Part shown: one piece after another, positions 31,627-40,799 of the stretch
How the letters are laid out: each line of letters begins with the position of its first letter
Position numbering within the stretch: position 1 is the first letter of the stretch
NCBI RefSeq assembly: GCF_014649015.1
Contig: NZ_BMSF01000010.1
Location: forward strand, 248,001 to 312,000
Direction of reading: 5' to 3'
DNA length: 64,000 nt
Source of the DNA: Streptomyces narbonensis
Lineage (GTDB): Bacteria > Actinomycetota > Actinomycetes > Streptomycetales > Streptomycetaceae
The notes under the pieces: generated by a model
The model's database searches: none
The model's input: only the letters and a program-made list of their open reading frames with translations
Told to the model about the DNA's origin: nothing
Translations under genes and position numbers: made by a program

Positions 31627-31671
31627 TCGGTGAAACCACAGTATCACGACGCGGGGGTGGAAAACCTCAGG

Positions 31672-34575
31672 TCAGCCGCCTGTCCCCGTGCTCTTGAGCT
31701 TCGCTCCGGCGTCCGCCGCGCGCTGGAGAGCCTCCTGGAGGTCCTCCTGCGCCTTGCCGTACGCCGTCCAGTCGCCCTTCGCCAGCGCCGCCTCGCCCGC
31801 GTCGTACGCCTTCTGGGCGTCGGCGATGGCCGCCTTCAGCGCGGCGTCGTTGGACGTCGGCGGCGGGGGCGTGGTGCCCGGCGGCGGGGTCGTCGGCGGG
31901 GTCGGTGCCTCCACCCCGAAGACCGCGTTCAGCGCGTTGGTGAGGTTGTCCTCGAACACGGTGGTGTCCTTGGTCGTGTCACCGTCCGGCTGGTCCGCGT
32001 CCACATAGGACACCGCGACCTTCTTCAGGAGCGGGTACAGGGCGTTCCGGCCCTGGGCGTACACCGGCTCCACGTACAGGAACCCGCCGTCGAGCGGCAC
32101 GGTCAGCAGGTTGCCGTACTGGATGTCGGAGTCGGCGCCCTTCATGTCCCGGACGAACTGGGCGACGTCCGGGAGACCGTTGAGCTTGCTCTGCACCTGG
32201 GCCGGGCCCGGCACGTCCTCGGTGACCCGCAGCAGTCTCAGCCGGCCGTACTCCTTGCTGGTGGCGTCGGCGTCGACCGCCATGAAGCCGCCCAGGTTGG
32301 GCCGGCCGTTCGGCGTGAACGTCGTCGTCAGCGAGAAGCGCTGCGCCGCGTCCCCGGGCATCTTCATGCTCAGGTAGTACGGCGGGACCGCGTTGCCGTC
32401 CTTGTTGGTCGGGTCGTCCGGCACCTGCCAGGCGTCCGAGCCGCTGTAGAACTGCGCGGGGTCGGTCACGTGGTACCGGGTCAGCAGCTCGCGCTGGACC
32501 TTGAACATGTCCTGCGGGTAGCGCAGGTGCTCCATCAGGTCGGCGTTGATCGCGGACTTCGCCTTGACCGTGCCCGGGAAGGCCTTCATCCAGGTCTTGA
32601 GGACCGGGTCCTGCGTGTCCCACTGGTAGAGGTTCACCGTGCCGTCGTAGGCGTCGACGGTGGCCTTCACCGAGTTACGGATGTAGTTGACCTGGTTCTG
32701 CTGGGCGACGACCGCGCGCTGCTGGTTGCCGACGGTCAGGGAGTCGGCCGTGGTGTCGCCGAGCGTGGTCCGCGAGGCGTACGGGTAGCCGTTGGTCGTC
32801 GTGTAGGCGTCGACGATCCACTGGATCCGGCCCTTGACGACCGCCGGGTAGGCGTCGCCGTCGATGGTCAGCCAGGGCGCGACGGCCTCGACGCGCTCCT
32901 TGGGCGTGCGGTTGTAGAGGATCCGCGAGCCCTCGCCGATGGCCCCCGAGTAGAGGATCTGCGGCTCGCTGAAGGCCACCGCGTAGGCGGCGCGGTTGAA
33001 CGCGCCGGAGAGGCTGACGCCGCTCTTCTCCTTGTAGCTGGTGGTCTTCTCGCCGTTCTCCTCGTAGTCCAGCTCCTTCTGCGGGCCGCCCACGATCGAG
33101 TACTGGTCGGTCTTCTCGCCGTAGTAGATCCGCTGCTGGTACTCGCCGACGTCACCGGTCGTCGGCAGCCCGGACTCGGTGAAGACCGGGGAGCCGTTGG
33201 CGTCCGTCTGCGTACCCATGGCCATGATCGCGCCGTAGCCGTGGGTGTAGGTGAAGTGGTCGTTGATCCAGTTCCGCTTCGGGATGCCCTTGATGTTGAG
33301 CTCCCGCAGACCGATGACCGTGTCCTTGCCCTGGTAGCGGTCCACGTCCAGGGTCGTCGGGAACTGGTAGTACTTCCGCTTCTGCTCCAGCTGCTGGAAC
33401 GTCGGCGAGACGATGTTCGGGTCGAGGACGCGGTAGCTGGCCGCCGAGTCGGCGTCCGTGCGGAGCTGGTCCTTGGCCTTGACCGTCGACTTGCCCGAGT
33501 AGTTCTCGGGCTTCGTCGAGTCGATCGCGTACGCCTTGCGGGTCGCGTCGATGTTCTTCTGGATGTACGGCGCTTCCTTGGCCTGCTCGTTCGGCTGGAC
33601 CTGGAACTTCTGCACGATGGCCGGGTACAGGCCGCCGATCAGGACCGCGGAGAGCACCATCAGGCCGAAGCCGATCACCGGCAGCTGCCAGGTGCGGCGC
33701 CAGAGCGTCGCGAAGAACAGCACGGCGCAGATCGCGGCGATGCAGAACAGGATGGTCTTCGCCGGCAGGTACGCGTTGGCGTCGACGTACCGCAGGCCCG
33801 TCCAGTTGCCGGTGGCCTTGAAGTCGCTGGACTTCACGGCCAGGCCGTACCGGTCGAGCCAGTACGCCACGGCCTTGAGCGAGACGAAGATGCCGAGCAG
33901 CACCGAGAGGTGACCGGTGGCGGCGGCGGTAGCGCGGGCGCCCGGGCTGGTGATCCGCAGTCCGCCGTACAGGTAGTGCGTGATCGCGGCGGCGATCAGC
34001 GACAGCACGGCGGCGGCGAAGCCGAAGGCGAGGAGGAAGCGGTACCAGGGCAGGTCGAAGGCGTAGAACGCCACGTCGAGACCGAACTGCGGGTCCTTCT
34101 GGCCGAACTTCACGCCGTTGACCCACAGGAGCCAGGTGCGCCACTGACCCGAGGCGGAGGCGCCGGCGATCAGCCCCACCAGGACCGTGACCGCGAGCAG
34201 CACCCACTTCTTGAAGGGGGCGACCCCCATCCGGTACCGGTCGAGGCTCTGCTGCTCCAGCGACATCGCGCTCAGCGGCGGACGCAGCCGGTACGCCAGC
34301 CAGATGTTCAGGCCGACGGCGAGCCCCATGAGGAGACCGAAGACGGCGAAGAGGCCGATCTTGGTCCACAGTGTGGTGGTGAACACGGACGAGTACTCGA
34401 CCGAGCGGTACCAGAGCCAGTCCGTCCAGAACCCGGCGAACATCACGAACGCCATGGCCAGGACGGCCAGCACCCCGAGTGTCATGAGCAGGGTGCGGGC
34501 CCGCCGGGACGGCCGGCCGACTCTCATCCTCGGCCCGGACGGGCTACCGCCGCGGTCCGGCATCTGGAAAGCCAA
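31672..34575 (-). CDS. UPF0182 family large membrane protein
   Basis: A 967-residue protein. The first 300 residues carry about seven membrane segments, with the conserved WYRSVEYSSVFTTTLWTK block after the first. A large extracytoplasmic region of about 550 residues follows, including HFTYTHGYGAIMA and the YASRTTLGDTTADSL region. The C-terminal 60 residues are Pro/Thr- and Ala/Lys-rich. The TTG at 34575 is chosen because GAGGGG lies six bases upstream and family members begin MAFQMPDRGG; ATG 34563 and an upstream start at 34632 are alternatives. Widespread in actinobacteria, function unknown. Confidence 0.9.
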   Translation of the reverse strand: MAFQMPDRGGSPSGPRMRVGRPSRRARTLLMTLGVLAVLAMAFVMFAGFWTDWLWYRSVEYSSVFTTTLWTKIGLFAVFGLLMGLAVGLNIWLAYRLRPPLSAMSLEQQSLDRYRMGVAPFKKWVLLAVTVLVGLIAGASASGQWRTWLLWVNGVKFGQKDPQFGLDVAFYAFDLPWYRFLLAFGFAAAVLSLIAAAITHYLYGGLRITSPGARATAAATGHLSVLLGIFVSLKAVAYWLDRYGLAVKSSDFKATGNWTGLRYVDANAYLPAKTILFCIAAICAVLFFATLWRRTWQLPVIGFGLMVLSAVLIGGLYPAIVQKFQVQPNEQAKEAPYIQKNIDATRKAYAIDSTKPENYSGKSTVKAKDQLRTDADSAASYRVLDPNIVSPTFQQLEQKRKYYQFPTTLDVDRYQGKDTVIGLRELNIKGIPKRNWINDHFTYTHGYGAIMAMGTQTDANGSPVFTESGLPTTGDVGEYQQRIYYGEKTDQYSIVGGPQKELDYEENGEKTTSYKEKSGVSLSGAFNRAAYAVAFSEPQILYSGAIGEGSRILYNRTPKERVEAVAPWLTIDGDAYPAVVKGRIQWIVDAYTTTNGYPYASRTTLGDTTADSLTVGNQQRAVVAQQNQVNYIRNSVKATVDAYDGTVNLYQWDTQDPVLKTWMKAFPGTVKAKSAINADLMEHLRYPQDMFKVQRELLTRYHVTDPAQFYSGSDAWQVPDDPTNKDGNAVPPYYLSMKMPGDAAQRFSLTTTFTPNGRPNLGGFMAVDADATSKEYGRLRLLRVTEDVPGPAQVQSKLNGLPDVAQFVRDMKGADSDIQYGNLLTVPLDGGFLYVEPVYAQGRNALYPLLKKVAVSYVDADQPDGDTTKDTTVFEDNLTNALNAVFGVEAPTPPTTPPPGTTPPPPTSNDAALKAAIADAQKAYDAGEAALAKGDWTAYGKAQEDLQEALQRAADAGAKLKSTGTGG

Positions 34576-34698
34576 CGTGCGCCCCTCGAAGTTGATGCGT
34601 CTGAAAGCAGGCCCCGCGATCGTAGAGCCCAATGGTGCAACTTACTGAGGCTTTACCTAGTTCCCGACTTCGGGGCAAGACGAGGCAGGATGTTGGTC

Positions 34699-35250
34699 AT
34701 GTCCAACGCTTCCCCCTCAGGCCCGGCGATGGCCGCGAGCCCCCTCACCCGCGCTGTACTCGAGATCGACGAGTACGCGTCGGGTCTCGGCTGGGACCAG
34801 CCGGCCCGTCTCTTCGCCCTCGTCGACACCGCCCGGCTCCGCGCCAAGGAGCCCGCGCTCGCCTCCCAGCTCGGCCTGGGCGACGACGCCACCGCCTTCA
34901 CCCCCATCGAGCAGGACAAGCTGCCGCGCGGCAAGCCGCTCGACGAGTTCCTCGGCACGATCGCCTGGCCCTCCTCCGTGGCGGGCTGCGCCCTGACCGT
35001 GGAGCGGCTGATGCTGCCGCCGTCGGCGGAGTCCCAGGTGCCGCAGGGGCTGAGCGAGAAGCAGCTCGCCAAGTGGGTCGCCGCGCACCCGGACCGCCAG
35101 GAGGTCCGGATGACCGTGGCGGTGCTGCGCGGCGGCGCCCGTGAGGCGGCGATCCGGCTGCGCGAGAAGGACTCGACGACCGAGGTCCTGACCGGCCCCG
35201 ACCTGGTGCCGGGGCTCGCCGAGGCGCTGTCGGCGACCTTCGAGTCGTAG
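34699..35250 (+). CDS. PPA1309 family protein
   Basis: A 183-residue soluble protein of an actinobacterial family of unknown function. Recognisable segments are LTRAVLEIDEYASGLGWDQPARLFALVDT (two blocks, residues 15-43) and SSVAGCALTVERLMLPP near residue 98. It is divergent from UPF0182, 123 bases apart. ATG 34699 is used; an ATG three codons earlier (34690) overlaps the GGCAGGA sequence. No catalytic motif is evident. Confidence 0.87.
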   Translation: MSNASPSGPAMAASPLTRAVLEIDEYASGLGWDQPARLFALVDTARLRAKEPALASQLGLGDDATAFTPIEQDKLPRGKPLDEFLGTIAWPSSVAGCALTVERLMLPPSAESQVPQGLSEKQLAKWVAAHPDRQEVRMTVAVLRGGAREAAIRLREKDSTTEVLTGPDLVPGLAEALSATFES

Positions 35251-35290
35251 GCCCTGGAGCCGCACCGGTCCACGGCGGCGGTACGAAGAG

Positions 35291-35320
35291 GGGGCGCCCG
35301 GTCTGCCGACCGGGCGCCCC
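35291..35320. terminator. Bidirectional terminator between PPA1309 and the PDZ/Lon-like protease
   Basis: A 13-bp perfect stem GGGGCGCCCGGTC / GACCGGGCGCCCC with TGCC loop between convergent genes. Confidence 0.9.
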
Positions 35321-35338
35321 TCGTCCGTGCCGGGCGGG

Positions 35339-36427
35339 TCAGCCCGTGGTGCAGCGCGGCAGGTTCGCCGTGTCGCCCTTGCGGAGCTTCTCCAGTGACT
35401 TGGTGGCGTCGTCGATGGTGTCCACCTTGATCAGGGTCAGGCCGTCGGGGATGTCGGAGGCGGCCGAGGCGCAGTTGTCGGCGGGGGTGAGGAAGTACTC
35501 CGCGCCCGCGTTGCGCGCGCCGACGAGCTTCATGTCGATGCCGCCGATCGGGCCGACCCTGCCCTTGTCGTCGATGGTGCCCGTGCCGGCGATGAACTTC
35601 CCGTCGGTGAGGCTCTCGGGGGTCAGCTTGTCGACGATGCCGAGGGCGAACATCAGGCCGGCACTGGGGCCGCCGACGTCGGCGAGGTTGATGTCGATGG
35701 TGAACGGGAAGACGTGGTCGGTCCCGGCCTGGATGCCGACGACGGCCCGGTCGCCCTCCTTGGAGGTGGCGGTCCTGATGACCACCTTCCGGGTGACGGT
35801 GGGCTCCTTGCGGGCCTTCTCGGCCTCGGCGGCCTCCTTGGCGGGGACGATCGTGAACACGACGTCCTGCCCGGGCTTGCGTTGGGTGACCTGTTCGGCG
35901 ACGTCGCCCGGCTCCGTGACCTTCACGCCGTCGACGGCCCTGATGACGTCACCGGCGTGCAGCTTGCCCTCTGCCGGGGAGTCCTTGACGACGGTGGCGA
36001 CGATGACGCGGCTGGTCACCGGGATGCCCAGCTCCCCGAGGGCCGCCACCTTGGCGCTCTCCTGGGACTGGCTGAACTCCTCGGCGTTCTCCTGGCTCGA
36101 CTGCTCCTCGGTCTTGCCGTCCGGGTAGAGCGTGTCGTGCGGCACCACCACGTTGTCGTGGGCGAGCCAGCCGTAGACCGCCTCGACGGCGTTCATCTTG
36201 TAGTCCGCGCTGGTGACACGGACCGTCGTCATGTTGAGGTGACCGTCGGTCGGGTAGGTCTTGCGTCCGGAGATCGAGAGGACGGGCTCTCCCCTGGCCT
36301 CTCCCAGCGTGTTGACCGTGGGGCCGGGACTCATCTCCGCGTACGGCACCGGGATCAGGACGCCTGCGATGAGCAGACAGATCAACACCAGGGTGGAGGC
36401 GAGCATCGTCGCGGTGCGGCGTGGCAT
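35339..36427 (-). CDS. PDZ and Lon-like (S16) secreted membrane-anchored protease, YlbL type
   Basis: A 362-residue protein with one N-terminal membrane anchor (about residues 10-28). The PDZ region is around residues 135-205 (SPAEGKLHAGDVIRAVDGVKV). A Lon-type C-terminal domain shows the catalytic Ser in GGPSAGLM and Lys in GGIDMKLVGARNAG. It lacks an AAA+ domain, as in the YlbL/Lon-like family, so it probably acts outside the membrane on folded or signalling substrates. It shares a minus-strand run with the small membrane gene upstream. Substrate unknown. Confidence 0.92.
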   Translation of the reverse strand: MPRRTATMLASTLVLICLLIAGVLIPVPYAEMSPGPTVNTLGEARGEPVLSISGRKTYPTDGHLNMTTVRVTSADYKMNAVEAVYGWLAHDNVVVPHDTLYPDGKTEEQSSQENAEEFSQSQESAKVAALGELGIPVTSRVIVATVVKDSPAEGKLHAGDVIRAVDGVKVTEPGDVAEQVTQRKPGQDVVFTIVPAKEAAEAEKARKEPTVTRKVVIRTATSKEGDRAVVGIQAGTDHVFPFTIDINLADVGGPSAGLMFALGIVDKLTPESLTDGKFIAGTGTIDDKGRVGPIGGIDMKLVGARNAGAEYFLTPADNCASAASDIPDGLTLIKVDTIDDATKSLEKLRKGDTANLPRCTTG

Positions 36428-36514
36428 GGAACGACAGTACGGGACTCGCCTGTGCGCGCACCCCTGGGGCGGTCCGTACGGGGCGGTCCGTGCCGGGGCG
36501 GCCGGCGGGCCGCG

Positions 36515-36742
36515 TCAGCTGGACGGTGTGGACACGGGGGTCACCGTCGTGGCCGTCTCGCGCTCCTGGGCGACGGAGCCGGCGGTCGTGGTGTGGGACC
36601 GCTCCATCGCGTCCCGGAACCGTGCGTAGCCGGCGAGCTCGGCCACGTCACCTATCGTCTTGTTCCTCGAAGCCCAGCTTCCCCATATCGCCGCGCCGAC
36701 GACTGCGAAAAGCGGAATCAGCAACCAGGCCAGCGCTGCCAT
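36515..36742 (-). CDS. Small single-pass membrane protein, hypothetical
   Basis: A 75-residue protein with one hydrophobic helix at residues 3-23 (LAWLLIPLFAVVGAAIWGSW) and a polar, Thr/Ser-rich C-terminal tail. ATG 36742 is preceded by a strong GGGAGG, the best support that it is translated. No family is recognised. It lies 87 bases upstream of the PDZ/Lon-like gene on the same strand and might be co-expressed. Confidence 0.7.
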   Translation of the reverse strand: MAALAWLLIPLFAVVGAAIWGSWASRNKTIGDVAELAGYARFRDAMERSHTTTAGSVAQERETATTVTPVSTPSS

Positions 36743-36891
36743 CCCGACCTCCCATCCCCAATGAGTTGATCAGCAGACTATTCATCTGTGGCATCAACGC
36801 TGCTGCCTGGGGGCCGGTTACGCAAATCGGGCGTTCGGCTACACGCTGTCGGCGCGTCGCCTTGCGGGCCGGGACCGCTCCGGGCCGAGCC

Positions 36892-37353
36892 TCAGCAGGC
36901 CCCGACCCACTCCTCGGTGCCGTCGGAGAAGGTCTGGTGCTTCCAGATCGGCACCTCGTGCTTGAGGTCGTCGATCAGCTTGCGGCAGGCCTCGAAGGCC
37001 TCGCCGCGGTGGGGGCAGGAGACGGCGACGACGACCGCGATGTCGCCGATCCGGAGGTCGCCGACGCGGTGGACGGCGGCCAGCGCGCGGACCGGGTAGT
37101 CGGCGACGACCTTCTCGGCGACGCGGCGCATCTCCGCCTCGGCGGAGGGGTGGCAGGAGTAGCCGAGGGCGTCGACGTCCGCGCCTCCGTCGTGGTTGCG
37201 CACGGTGCCCACGAAGAGCGTCGTGCCGCCGGAGGCGTCGTCGCCGACGGCCTGGAAGACCTCGTCCACGGAGAGTGGGGTCTCCCGGATCGCGAGGAGC
37301 TTGATCGGGTCGGCGGCGGCCTGCTCGCCCGGGTGGTCGTGGGTGCGTGCCAT
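36892..37353 (-). CDS. moaE: Molybdopterin synthase catalytic subunit
   Basis: A 153-residue large subunit that transfers sulfur from MoaD thiocarboxylate to precursor Z. Family blocks are present: TLFVGTVRNHD (about residues 45-55), HRVGDLRIGDIAVVVAVSCPHRGEAF (two blocks) and the C-terminal LKHEVPIWKHQTF with the active-site lysines. ATG 37353 was chosen; an ATG three codons upstream has no better site. No other moa gene is nearby. Confidence 0.94.
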   Translation of the reverse strand: MARTHDHPGEQAAADPIKLLAIRETPLSVDEVFQAVGDDASGGTTLFVGTVRNHDGGADVDALGYSCHPSAEAEMRRVAEKVVADYPVRALAAVHRVGDLRIGDIAVVVAVSCPHRGEAFEACRKLIDDLKHEVPIWKHQTFSDGTEEWVGAC

Positions 37354-37469
37354 GTGCCCCATGGTGCCGCACACCGCCGACATCCCGGAATTGCGGATTC
37401 GACCGGTCGTCGGAACCCTCCGTAGGAGGGTTCTACAGACCTCCCCTGCCGGGCCGCCCCCGGCGCGGG

Positions 37470-38579
37470 TCAGATCCCGCGCCGCTTCCGCATCTGCCGG
37501 ACGAGCGCCGCCGTGCCGAGCAGCGCCACCGTCGCGCCGGCCGCGCCCGCCGCCGTCGCGTCCTTGCGGCCCAGGCGGCGGCCGGCGACCGTGTGGCGGC
37601 CCTCGACCTCCTCCAGGAGCGCGGTGAGGACCTCCTCGTTCGTCCACTTCGGGCGCCAGCCGGCGTCGTGCAGCCGTCCGACGCTGACCACCCAGGGGTG
37701 CATGGTGTAGGCGAGGTCGCCCGCCGGGGACGGCGTGAGCCCGATCCGGTGGAGGCGGGCCGCCGCCCCGAGGGCGACGGCGGAGGGGAGCTCCATGCGC
37801 CGGATCCCGGAGAGCTCCTCGACCTCCTCCTGCTCCAGCCAGCCCTCGCAGCCGACCGCGAACTCGCCGTCGACCTTTTCCAGGGCCGCGTACTCCAGGG
37901 CGCTCACCAGGTCGTCGACGTGGCAGAACTGCCAGGTGGGCCGGGAGCCGGCGACGACGAGCAGCCGGGGCGACTCGAAGTAGCGGGTCAGCGCCGTGTC
38001 CGTACCGCCGACGAGGACTGCCGGGCGGACGACCGTGACGTTGAGGCCGGGGTGCGCGCGGGGCGCCCTGCGGCCGAGGCGCTCGATCTCCAGCATGTCA
38101 CCGACGCCGGTGGCCTCGGCCGTCGCCCTGAGCTCGGCGTCCTCGGAGAGCGGGATGTCGTTGTCGGGCAGGGCGCCGTAGACCATCGCGGAGGTGCAGA
38201 GCACCACGCGGTGTACGCCGGCGGCCGCGGCGGCGGTCAGGACGGTCTGCGTGCCGCGCACGTTGTAGGCCGTTCGGGCGGCGGGGTCGGTCTCCAGGTC
38301 GAGATCGACGGCGAGGTGCACGACGACGTCCGCGCCGCGCAGCTTCTCGGCGATGGCCGGATCGCGCACGTCGAGGATGTGCCACTTCGCCTCGGCGACC
38401 TCACCCCGGCGCTCGTCGATCGCGACGACCTGCTTGATCTCGTCGGACTCGGCGAGGCGCCTGGTCAGCAGGTCACCTACGCCGGAAGCGGCACCGGTGA
38501 CCGCGACGACGGGTCCGCGCGCGGCGGACCGGGTTGAGTGGTTTCGCGCTGCGCGAACCTGAGGATCTGGGGAACTCAC
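37470..38579 (-). CDS. NAD-dependent epimerase/dehydratase (extended SDR)
   Basis: A 369-residue protein. The Rossmann motif VAVTGAASGVGDLL lies near residue 24. The LDVRDP, VHLAVDLD and TSAMVYG segments follow the extended SDR scheme (YxxxK is not obvious, so catalysis is uncertain). It has a basic C-terminus with a hydrophobic stretch (ATVALLGTAALV) that may be a membrane tail. GTG 38579 has GGAGA seven bases upstream; longer in-frame starts lack one. It is divergent from the metalloprotease-family gene with a 213-base gap in which I see no clear operator. Confidence 0.88.
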   Translation of the reverse strand: MSSPDPQVRAARNHSTRSAARGPVVAVTGAASGVGDLLTRRLAESDEIKQVVAIDERRGEVAEAKWHILDVRDPAIAEKLRGADVVVHLAVDLDLETDPAARTAYNVRGTQTVLTAAAAAGVHRVVLCTSAMVYGALPDNDIPLSEDAELRATAEATGVGDMLEIERLGRRAPRAHPGLNVTVVRPAVLVGGTDTALTRYFESPRLLVVAGSRPTWQFCHVDDLVSALEYAALEKVDGEFAVGCEGWLEQEEVEELSGIRRMELPSAVALGAAARLHRIGLTPSPAGDLAYTMHPWVVSVGRLHDAGWRPKWTNEEVLTALLEEVEGRHTVAGRRLGRKDATAAGAAGATVALLGTAALVRQMRKRRGI

Positions 38580-38792
38580 CGGGCGTCTCCAGCGGTTGTC
38601 TTCAGTACGTACACGCATGACGCGTACGGACCAGGTGGCGTCCATCCTGCCGCAGGGCACGGCCCGGCGGAGCACCGAGCCCATTTCCGGCCCGGATGTC
38701 TACGCTGGTGGTGTGCGGGGCCCGTGGATCGGGCCCTGGTCGGGCAGTCGCCGTCGGCAGGAGGCCGGCGGCCCTACGAGCCGAGGAAACCT

Positions 38793-40220
38793 GTGAGTGA
38801 CACCCCATTCGGATTCGGCCTTCCGCCGGAGGAGCCGGAGAACGGCGACGAGGGCAAGAAGAAGGACCCTGCCGGAGGTGGCCAGGGCTCCGGCAACCCG
38901 TTCGGGGCGAACCCGTTCGGCTTCGGCGGGCTGCCCGGCATGGGCGCGCTGGGCGGTCAGGGCGGTGCGGACAACCCCTTCGCGGCGATGTTCGGCTCGC
39001 TGAACCCCAACGATCTGGGCGCGGCCTTCCAGCAGCTCGGGCAGATGCTGAGCTACGAGGGCGGTCCCGTGAACTGGGACATGGCCAAGCAGATCGCCCG
39101 CCAGGTGGTGGCCCAGGGCACCCCCGACGGCACCAAGGACGCCAGCGTGGGCCCCGCGGAGAAGGCCGCGGTCGAGGAGGCCGTGCGCCTCGCCGACCTG
39201 TGGCTGGACGGCGTGACCTCGCTGCCCTCGGGCGCGAGCACGGCCGTGGCGTGGAGCCGCGCGGAGTGGGTCGAGGCGACGCTGCCGGCGTGGCAGCAGC
39301 TGGTGGACCCGGTCGCCGAGCGGGTCGGCGCGGCGATGGGCGACGTCCTGCCGGAGGAGATGCAGGCCATGGCCGGCCCGCTGATCGGCATGATGCGCTC
39401 CATGGGCGGCGCCATGTTCGGCCAGCAGATCGGGCAGGCCGTCGGCGCGCTCGCCGGTGAGGTCGTCGGCTCGACGGACGTGGGTCTGCCGCTCGGCCCG
39501 GCCGGGCGCGCGGCGCTGCTCCCGCTGAACATCGAGGCCTTCGGCAAGGACCTGGGCGTGCCTTCGGACGAGGTGCGGCTCTACCTGGCCCTGCGTGAGG
39601 CCGCCCACCAGCGGCTCTTCGCGCACGTGCCGTGGCTGCGGGCGCATCTCTTCGGCGCGGTCGAGGGGTACGCGCGCGGGATCAAGGTCGACACCTCGAA
39701 GCTGGAGGAGGCCGTCGGCCAGCTCGACCCGACGCATCCGGAGCAGCTGCAGGAGGCCCTCCAGCAGGGCATGTTCCAGCCGCAGGACACCCCGGAGCAG
39801 AAGGCGGCCCTGGCCCGGCTCGAGACGGCGCTCGCGCTGGTCGAGGGCTGGGTGGACGCGGTGGTCCACGAGGCCGCGAAGTCGCGGCTGACCTCGGCCG
39901 ACGCGCTGCGTGAGACGCTGCGCCGGCGCCGGGCCTCGGGCGGTCCGGCCGAGCAGACCTTCGCGACGCTGATCGGTCTCGAGCTGCGTCCGCGGCGCCT
40001 TCGGGACGCGGCGCGCCTGTGGGCCTCGCTCACGGACGCGCGCGGGGTCGACGGCCGGGACGGTCTGTGGGAGCACCCGGACATGCTGCCGACGGCGACC
40101 GACCTGGACGACCCGGACGGCTTCGTCCACCGGGAGCACCTCGACTTCTCGGAGCTGGACAAGATGCTGGGCGAGGCGGCGCAGGGCCGCACCGAGGACG
40201 AGGGCGACGACGAGAAGTGA
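38793..40220 (+). CDS. Zinc-dependent metalloprotease family protein (DUF2342)
   Basis: A 475-residue soluble protein. The N-terminal 60 residues are Gly/Asn/Pro/Phe-rich (NPFGANPFGFGGL) and likely disordered. The remaining alpha-helical domain belongs to the actinobacterial DUF2342 family annotated as zinc-dependent metalloprotease. The E269-A-A-H272 motif in ALREAAHQRLF is the probable metal site. No protease activity is established from sequence. GTG 38793 follows GAGGAAA. The stop overlaps the NUDIX GTG by four bases, so the two are coupled. Confidence 0.87.
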   Translation: MSDTPFGFGLPPEEPENGDEGKKKDPAGGGQGSGNPFGANPFGFGGLPGMGALGGQGGADNPFAAMFGSLNPNDLGAAFQQLGQMLSYEGGPVNWDMAKQIARQVVAQGTPDGTKDASVGPAEKAAVEEAVRLADLWLDGVTSLPSGASTAVAWSRAEWVEATLPAWQQLVDPVAERVGAAMGDVLPEEMQAMAGPLIGMMRSMGGAMFGQQIGQAVGALAGEVVGSTDVGLPLGPAGRAALLPLNIEAFGKDLGVPSDEVRLYLALREAAHQRLFAHVPWLRAHLFGAVEGYARGIKVDTSKLEEAVGQLDPTHPEQLQEALQQGMFQPQDTPEQKAALARLETALALVEGWVDAVVHEAAKSRLTSADALRETLRRRRASGGPAEQTFATLIGLELRPRRLRDAARLWASLTDARGVDGRDGLWEHPDMLPTATDLDDPDGFVHREHLDFSELDKMLGEAAQGRTEDEGDDEK

Positions 40221-40741
40221 GCCTGTACGACGACGCGGTCCTCGTGCTGAACGGGTACGAGGACCAGCCGGAGCTGCGTGATGTCTATCTGGGGCACCTC
40301 GCGGAGCACCCGGACGGCATGTACAAGCCCTGCGGGGCCGGGCATCTGACGTCCAGCGCGCTGGTGATCGACCCTGCGCGGGGGCGGGTGCTGCTGACGC
40401 TGCACAAGAAGCTGGGCATGTGGCTGCAGATGGGCGGTCACTGCGAGGAGGGCGACGCGACGGTCGAGGCCGCGGCGCTGCGGGAGGCGACGGAGGAGTC
40501 CGGGATCGCGGGGCTGACCCTGCTGCCGGGCGGTCCCGTGCGGCTCGACCGGCATCCGATCCCGGCGCCGTGCCACTGGCACCTGGACGTGCAGTACGCG
40601 GCGCTGGCCCCGGCCGGCGCGGAGGCGGAGATCAGCGAGGAGTCGCTGGATCTGCGCTGGTTCGCGTACGAGGACGTGGCGGGCGTGGCGGACACGTCGG
40701 TGGTCGAGCTGCTGAAGGGCACGCTGGCGCGGCTCGCCTGA
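40217..40741 (+). CDS. NUDIX hydrolase
   Basis: A 174-residue hydrolase of nucleoside-diphosphate-linked compounds. The Nudix box reads GGHCEEGDATVEAAALREATEESG (about residues 73-96, two pieces). The Glu normally seven residues after the first Gly is Asp here; the catalytic REATEE core is intact. It overlaps the upstream gene by GTGA. Substrate unknown. Confidence 0.9.
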   Translation: MSLYDDAVLVLNGYEDQPELRDVYLGHLAEHPDGMYKPCGAGHLTSSALVIDPARGRVLLTLHKKLGMWLQMGGHCEEGDATVEAAALREATEESGIAGLTLLPGGPVRLDRHPIPAPCHWHLDVQYAALAPAGAEAEISEESLDLRWFAYEDVAGVADTSVVELLKGTLARLA

Positions 40742-40750
40742 CGGAGTACG

Positions 40751-40787
40751 CGTAAGGGGCGGCCTCCCATGGAGGCCGCCCCTTACG
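40751..40787. terminator. Bidirectional terminator between NUDIX and AIM24 genes
   Basis: A perfect 17-bp stem starting CGTAAGGGGCGGCCTCC with CAT loop, between convergent genes. Confidence 0.92.
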
Positions 40788-40799
40788 TGTCTGCCGTGC

